NCBI GenBank assembly: GCA_017454585.1
Contig: JAFTCU010000117.1
Location: 1 to 25,787 of the forward strand
DNA: 25,787 nt
Direction of reading: 5' to 3'
Source: Thermoguttaceae bacterium
GTDB taxonomy: Bacteria > Planctomycetota > Planctomycetia > Pirellulales > Thermoguttaceae
Shown: piece after piece, positions 22,527-25,787 of the stretch
Numbering within the stretch: the first letter of the stretch is position 1
How the letters are laid out: each line of letters opens with the position of its first letter
Position numbers and translations under genes: made by a program
The notes under the pieces: generated by a model
Database searches by the model: none
Seen by the model: the letters and a program-made list of their open reading frames with translations, nothing else
Told to the model about the DNA's origin: nothing

Positions 22527-23444
22527 TTACTTTTGCAGTTGACGAAGCAGCCAAATCACTGCGCCTTTTTGGGCGTGCAGACGATTGCCAGCTTCCGGAA
22601 TGATCACGCTCTGCGGGCCGTCAATAACTTCCGGCGTCACTTCAAAGCCGCGGCGGGCAGGGAGGCAGTGCATAAAGTAAGCATTCGGGCAGTGCTTCAT
22701 CAATTCAGCGTTTACCTGATAAGCTGCAAAATCACGTTCACGCTGGGCTTTTTCGTCTTCCTGTCCCATACTGACCCATACGTCCGTATAAACTGCCACT
22801 GCATCTTCAACGGCTTTGACCGGGTCTTCCGTCACTTCGAAATCAGCTTCCGGCGCGTTTTCGTGGATCTGCTGCAGAATTTCATCGTTAAACTGGTATG
22901 GTTTCGGCGTCGCCATGGAGAATTTCATACCGAGTTTCCCGCAGATGAACGCGAGGCTCAGCGCTACGTTGTTTGCGTCCCCGACCCAGGCGAATTTCTT
23001 GCCCGTCGTGTCGCCGATCAGCTCGCGGAGCGTCATAATATCGGCCAGAGCCTGGCACGGATGGCAGTAGTCCGTCAGGCCGTTAATGACCGGCACGGAC
23101 GCGTAACGGGCGAACTCCACGACGTCTTCGTGATGTTTGGCCCGAATCATGACCAGATCGACCATTTCGCTCATCACGCGGGCAAAGTCGCGGATCGGTT
23201 CACGCTTTCCGAAATCGACGTCGCCGGCGAGGTAGATCGCGTGGCCGCCCAAATGCGTCATGAGCGTTTCAAAACTGACGCGCGTACGAAGAGACTGTTT
23301 CTGGAAAATCATTCCCATGACGCAGTTCGGGTAAAGCGGTTCACGAATGCCGCGCTTCAGATCCTCTTTCAGGGTTTTCCCGATCGCGAGGATCTCTTCG
23401 ATCTCGCTGGTACTCAGATCTTTCAGGGTAAGTAGGTGACGCAT
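22527..23444 (-). CDS. argF: ornithine carbamoyltransferase
   Basis: A 305-residue enzyme of normal length. It makes citrulline from ornithine and carbamoyl phosphate in the arginine pathway. The carbamoyl-phosphate loop reads QKQSLRTRVSFE near residues 48-59, with Leu where many enzymes have Thr (STRTR). HPCQ, the ornithine-binding VWVSMGQE and HCLPARRG with its catalytic Cys are all present. The start at 23444 has an AAGGGA-type Shine-Dalgarno sequence about 6-7 bases upstream. It is the third gene of the argB-argD-argF series, 76 bp after argD, with a hairpin in that gap. Motifs distinguish it from aspartate carbamoyltransferase; the SMG loop supports the ornithine assignment over N-acetylornithine carbamoyltransferase. 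Confidence 0.96.
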   Translation of the reverse strand: MRHLLTLKDLSTSEIEEILAIGKTLKEDLKRGIREPLYPNCVMGMIFQKQSLRTRVSFETLMTHLGGHAIYLAGDVDFGKREPIRDFARVMSEMVDLVMIRAKHHEDVVEFARYASVPVINGLTDYCHPCQALADIMTLRELIGDTTGKKFAWVGDANNVALSLAFICGKLGMKFSMATPKPYQFNDEILQQIHENAPEADFEVTEDPVKAVEDAVAVYTDVWVSMGQEDEKAQRERDFAAYQVNAELMKHCPNAYFMHCLPARRGFEVTPEVIDGPQSVIIPEAGNRLHAQKGAVIWLLRQLQK

Positions 23445-23473
23445 TGCAGTCCCTTTCGATTAAATTAAATACA

Positions 23474-23505
23474 GGGAGAAAGAAATTATGAATATTTCTT
23501 CTCCC
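23474..23505 (-). other. hairpin between argD and argF
   Basis: GGGAGAAAGAAAT (23474-23486) pairs with ATTTCTTCTCCC (23494-23505), with one bulged A and a 7-nt loop. In the direction of transcription it is followed by TGTATTTAATTTAAT, a weakly T-rich tail. It could be a leaky terminator, attenuator or processing site that sets the argF level below argBD. Confidence 0.6.
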
Positions 23506-23520
23506 TTTTCCCCATATATG

Positions 23521-24699
23521 TTACAAACTCAAAATCGCATCGCTCATAATATCGCAACCCAGATTTACCAAATCCTCGGTGAGCGTAACGGCCGGGAGCA
23601 GACGCAGCACCGTACCGTGCGTGCAGTTAATGAGCAGGCCGTTTTCCATGCACTTCTGAACGATCTGCGTGCCGTTGATGTTCAGCTCAACACCAATTAT
23701 GGCCCCGCAGCCGCGCACGTCCGTGATGACGTCGGTCTTTTCTTTCAGGTCGAGGAAGCGATTTCTGAAAATCTCGAAATTTTTCTTTGCGTTTTCGAGC
23801 AGGTTCTGCTCCTCGATCTGGTGGATCGTCGCGATTCCCGCCGCAGCCGCGACAGGGTTCCCGCCGAACGTGGCGGCGTGCATTCCCGGACGCAGGTATG
23901 GCGCGAATTCTTTCTTTGTGATCAAAGCCGCCCCGGCGATCCCGCCGCAGATGGTCTTGGCGAGAGTCATAAGGTCCGGTGTCACTCCAAAGTGCTGATA
24001 CGCGAACCACTCACCAGTACGCCCACAGCCGGTCTGGACCTCATCGAAGTGGAGCAAAATGTCCTTTTTGTCGCACAGTTCACGCAGCCCGACGAGAAAT
24101 TCCCGCGGAGGAACGTTCACACCGCCTTCACCCTGGATCGGCTCAAGCAGGATGGCAACAATTTCATCGTCATTTTCGACGATTTCCTTCACTGCGTCCA
24201 AATCACCATACGGCGCATAGACGAAACCTGGAAGCAAAGGCCCAAGCCCCTGCTGGTACTTTGGCTGCGCAGTCGCGGAAACCGACCCCATCGTACGGCC
24301 ATGGAAACCGTTGAAAAATGTCACGATCTTGTAACGTTTGCTTTCGTTTCCGTACATACGGGCGAGTTTGATCGCGGCTTCGTTCGCTTCCGTTCCCGAA
24401 TTGCAGAAGAAGCATTTCCCGCCGAAACTGCGTTCGGAAAGGAGACGCGCCCATTCACCTTGCTCCTGGGAATACCACGAGTTCGGAATGTGGATCAGCG
24501 TGGCGACTTGCTTCTGAACGGCTTCCACGACGTATTTCGGACAGTGGCCCAGCATGCCGCAGCCCCAGCCGGGGAAGAAATCCAGGTATTTCTTGCCGTT
24601 TTCGTCCCAGATCCAGGAGTCTTCACCGCGAACGAGCGTGACCGGATACCGGGTATAATTCGGAATGACGTATTTTTCAAAGGTTTCGAATGTAGTCAT
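23521..24699 (-). CDS. argD: acetylornithine aminotransferase (class III PLP enzyme)
   Basis: A 392-residue enzyme of typical length. It converts N-acetylglutamate semialdehyde to N-acetylornithine with glutamate as amino donor. Visible motifs are NSGTEANEAAIKLAR (PLP phosphate binding), GFHGRTMGS, EPIQGEGG, HFDEVQTGCGRTG with D219 for the pyridine nitrogen, and LAKTICGG with K248 as the Schiff-base lysine. The C-terminal 'GVELNINGTQIVQKCMENGLLIN' and 'LRLLPAV' match the ArgD family. It starts 49 bp after argB without a clear Shine-Dalgarno sequence and lies in the same operon. In many bacteria the enzyme also serves in lysine synthesis as DapC, which cannot be decided here. Confidence 0.96.
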   Translation of the reverse strand: MTTFETFEKYVIPNYTRYPVTLVRGEDSWIWDENGKKYLDFFPGWGCGMLGHCPKYVVEAVQKQVATLIHIPNSWYSQEQGEWARLLSERSFGGKCFFCNSGTEANEAAIKLARMYGNESKRYKIVTFFNGFHGRTMGSVSATAQPKYQQGLGPLLPGFVYAPYGDLDAVKEIVENDDEIVAILLEPIQGEGGVNVPPREFLVGLRELCDKKDILLHFDEVQTGCGRTGEWFAYQHFGVTPDLMTLAKTICGGIAGAALITKKEFAPYLRPGMHAATFGGNPVAAAAGIATIHQIEEQNLLENAKKNFEIFRNRFLDLKEKTDVITDVRGCGAIIGVELNINGTQIVQKCMENGLLINCTHGTVLRLLPAVTLTEDLVNLGCDIMSDAILSL

Positions 24700-24748
24700 G
24701 AGCAGTTAAATGAAAATGAATTTCTGAAGTTTTCTTTACTTAACGGGT

Positions 24749-25639
24749 TTATTTTCCTCTCCTCGAACGCACGATCTCCGTGCCGACGCCGCCGGTCGTG
24801 AAGATTTCCAGCAGGAGCGAGTGGCGCTCACGCCCGTCCACGATGTGGACCTTCCTCACACCTTTTTGAACGGTTTCCAGGCACGCCTGAACTTTCGGGA
24901 TCATACCGCCCTGGATCACGCCCTTTTTGAAGAGGTCCTCAGCCATTTCCACTGTCAGCGTCGGAATGAGCGATTCCGGATCGTCGCGGTCCGCCAGAAC
25001 GCCGTTGATGTCGCTCAGGTAAACGAGTTTTTCGGCCTTGAATTCCTGCGCGATGACCATCGCCACCGTATCGGCGTTTACGTTGAGTTTCTGCCCGTCA
25101 TCCGTCAGACACATGGACGGAATGACCGGGATCGTTCCCTTGTCCAGAAGGTCCGAGATCGTTTGTTTGTCGATTCGTGTCACGGTTCCAACGAACCCCA
25201 GATCGAGCAGATTGCCCTGTTCATCCTTGAGTTTCAGCGGCTCACCGAACGCGATACACTTCGTTTTGAAATTAAGAGACTGCGCTTTTCCGCCGAGGAT
25301 CGTGATTTGTTCCACAAGACACTCGTTCACTTCATTGGCGAGGACTCGTTCCACCACTTCAAGCGTTTTCTCACAAGTGTACCGCCTTCCAAGCACAAAA
25401 CGGGACTGAAGCCCCGCCTCGAGCATGGCGCGGTTAATGGCCGGTCCGCCGCCGTGGACCACGATCGGTTTGATCCCGACCGTTTCCAGGAAAACCACGT
25501 CTTCGAGAAGGTGCGACATGGCAAGGGGGTTTGTCATTAAACTCCCCCCGAGCTTGATCACAAATATTTTATCGCGAAACTCGCGAATCCAATGCAGCGC
25601 TTCAATGAGGACGTCTGCCTTTTCAACCGCGTTAAGCAC
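24749..25639 (-). CDS. argB: acetylglutamate kinase, probably arginine-inhibited
   Basis: 296 residues from a GTG start at 25637-25639, chosen because AAAGGA lies 6 bases upstream (TCCTT at 25646-25650 on the plus strand). An in-frame TTG at 25663 would place this ribosome site inside the gene. The enzyme phosphorylates N-acetylglutamate, the second step of arginine synthesis. Motifs are VIKLGGSLM, VVHGGGPAINR, LNVNADTVA, YLSDINGVL and GGMIPKV. The first ~20 residues form a helix (ADVLIEALHWIREF) that E. coli ArgB lacks and that arginine-sensitive hexameric kinases carry. The C-terminal HSLLLEIFT..GVGT element belongs to the same arginine site. Feedback inhibition by arginine is therefore predicted. 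It is the first gene of the operon. Confidence 0.96.
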   Translation of the reverse strand: MLNAVEKADVLIEALHWIREFRDKIFVIKLGGSLMTNPLAMSHLLEDVVFLETVGIKPIVVHGGGPAINRAMLEAGLQSRFVLGRRYTCEKTLEVVERVLANEVNECLVEQITILGGKAQSLNFKTKCIAFGEPLKLKDEQGNLLDLGFVGTVTRIDKQTISDLLDKGTIPVIPSMCLTDDGQKLNVNADTVAMVIAQEFKAEKLVYLSDINGVLADRDDPESLIPTLTVEMAEDLFKKGVIQGGMIPKVQACLETVQKGVRKVHIVDGRERHSLLLEIFTTGGVGTEIVRSRRGK

Positions 25640-25685
25640 TTTAAATCCTTTCAATTCATACAAAATTTGGATCGAATTATCCCTT

Positions 25686-25713
25686 ATTTTACCACTCCTG
25701 CGCGTAAAGTCAA
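25686..25713 (-). promoter_or_regulatory. sigma70-type promoter of the argBDF operon
   Basis: On the minus strand: TTGACT (25708-25713), a 16-nt spacer, TAAAAT (25686-25691). The predicted leader to the GTG at 25639 is about 40 nt. Just upstream lies CCAAAATTTGG (around 25727-25737 in plus-strand terms), a short palindrome that may be an operator or an A/T-rich UP element. No textbook ARG box was recognised. Confidence 0.75.
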
Positions 25714-25766
25714 GGGGGGAGTTAAGCCAAATTTTGGAAAGGAGTGAGGAAGAGTGAGGAGTTGAA

Positions 25767-25787
25767 ATGGAAGGCGGTAATGGAGCG
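25767..25787 (+). CDS. possible start of a divergent gene cut by the window edge
   Basis: An ATG at 25767 follows GAGGAG (25756-25761) with a 5-nt spacer, an excellent ribosome site. Seven codons (M-E-G-G-N-G-A) remain before the window ends. With so little sequence this could be chance; the purine-rich GAGTGAGGA duplication upstream also creates Shine-Dalgarno-like strings. Confidence 0.25.

Noticed and set aside
22533..25540. Plus-strand ORFs antisense to argF, argD and argB
   Set aside because: The opposite strand encodes full-length enzymes with all catalytic motifs; the antisense products are low-information shadows.
25640..25663. TTG start for argB
   Set aside because: The AAAGGA ribosome site would lie inside the coding region; the GTG at 25639 has ideal spacing and gives the family's usual length.
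1..25787. tRNA, rRNA, transposase or phage genes
   Set aside because: No cloverleaf, rRNA core or mobile-element protein was recognised on either strand.

Overview
The window looks like a chromosomal segment of a planctomycete (Planctomycetota; PVC superphylum). The best evidence is the protein at 17592-20012. It carries two copies of a secretin-like/STN-like module with a 'SW..GG.G.I' signature and a 'PVGDLI' element, a style I associate with planctomycetes. Large zinc-ribbon, PQQ-propeller and Ig-like proteins in one locus and an argB-argD-argF cluster fit the same assignment. Base composition is moderate, and several starts have no clear Shine-Dalgarno sequence. I cannot assign a genus.

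Layout. Positions 1-220 hold five full copies, and the start of a sixth, of a 42-bp palindromic repeat that abuts the stop codon of a minus-strand SAM methyltransferase (220-939). This gene has a near-consensus promoter at 1002-1029. A divergent, very A/T-rich spacer follows. From 1244 to 17421 there are five large plus-strand genes: a 2200-residue membrane-anchored Ig-like stalk protein with a cytoplasmic zinc-binding head, an SrfC-like P-loop GTPase, an SrfB-family actin/Hsp70-fold ATPase, a small protein whose C-terminus resembles the GrpE beta-domain, and a zinc-ribbon/low-complexity/PQQ-propeller protein containing sixteen perfect-length 24-bp repeats. Several gene junctions contain hairpins. 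After two hairpins at 17455-17563, a two-gene unit follows: a zinc-ribbon/transmembrane/secretin-like-module protein and a translationally coupled secreted protein that resembles the start of a planctomycete propeller protein.

The right part is on the minus strand and is transcribed from right to left: argB, argD, argF, then a WYL-domain regulator. The regulator's 3' end overlaps the 3' end of the plus-strand cluster by 32 bp. The arg operon has a clear promoter at 25686-25713. ArgB carries the N-terminal helix typical of arginine-inhibited enzymes, so feedback control of the pathway is predicted.

Most notable is the SrfC-SrfB-GrpE-like core next to a giant surface stalk. I read it as a possible envelope-spanning, nucleotide-driven machine. 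The GTPase and the Hsp70/actin-fold ATPase with its candidate exchange factor would sit in the cytoplasm. The stalk and the secretin-like-module protein would reach through the inner membrane, each with a cytoplasmic zinc-binding head that could dock on the core. This is inference from gene context and motifs; the function of SrfABC-type loci is poorly known.
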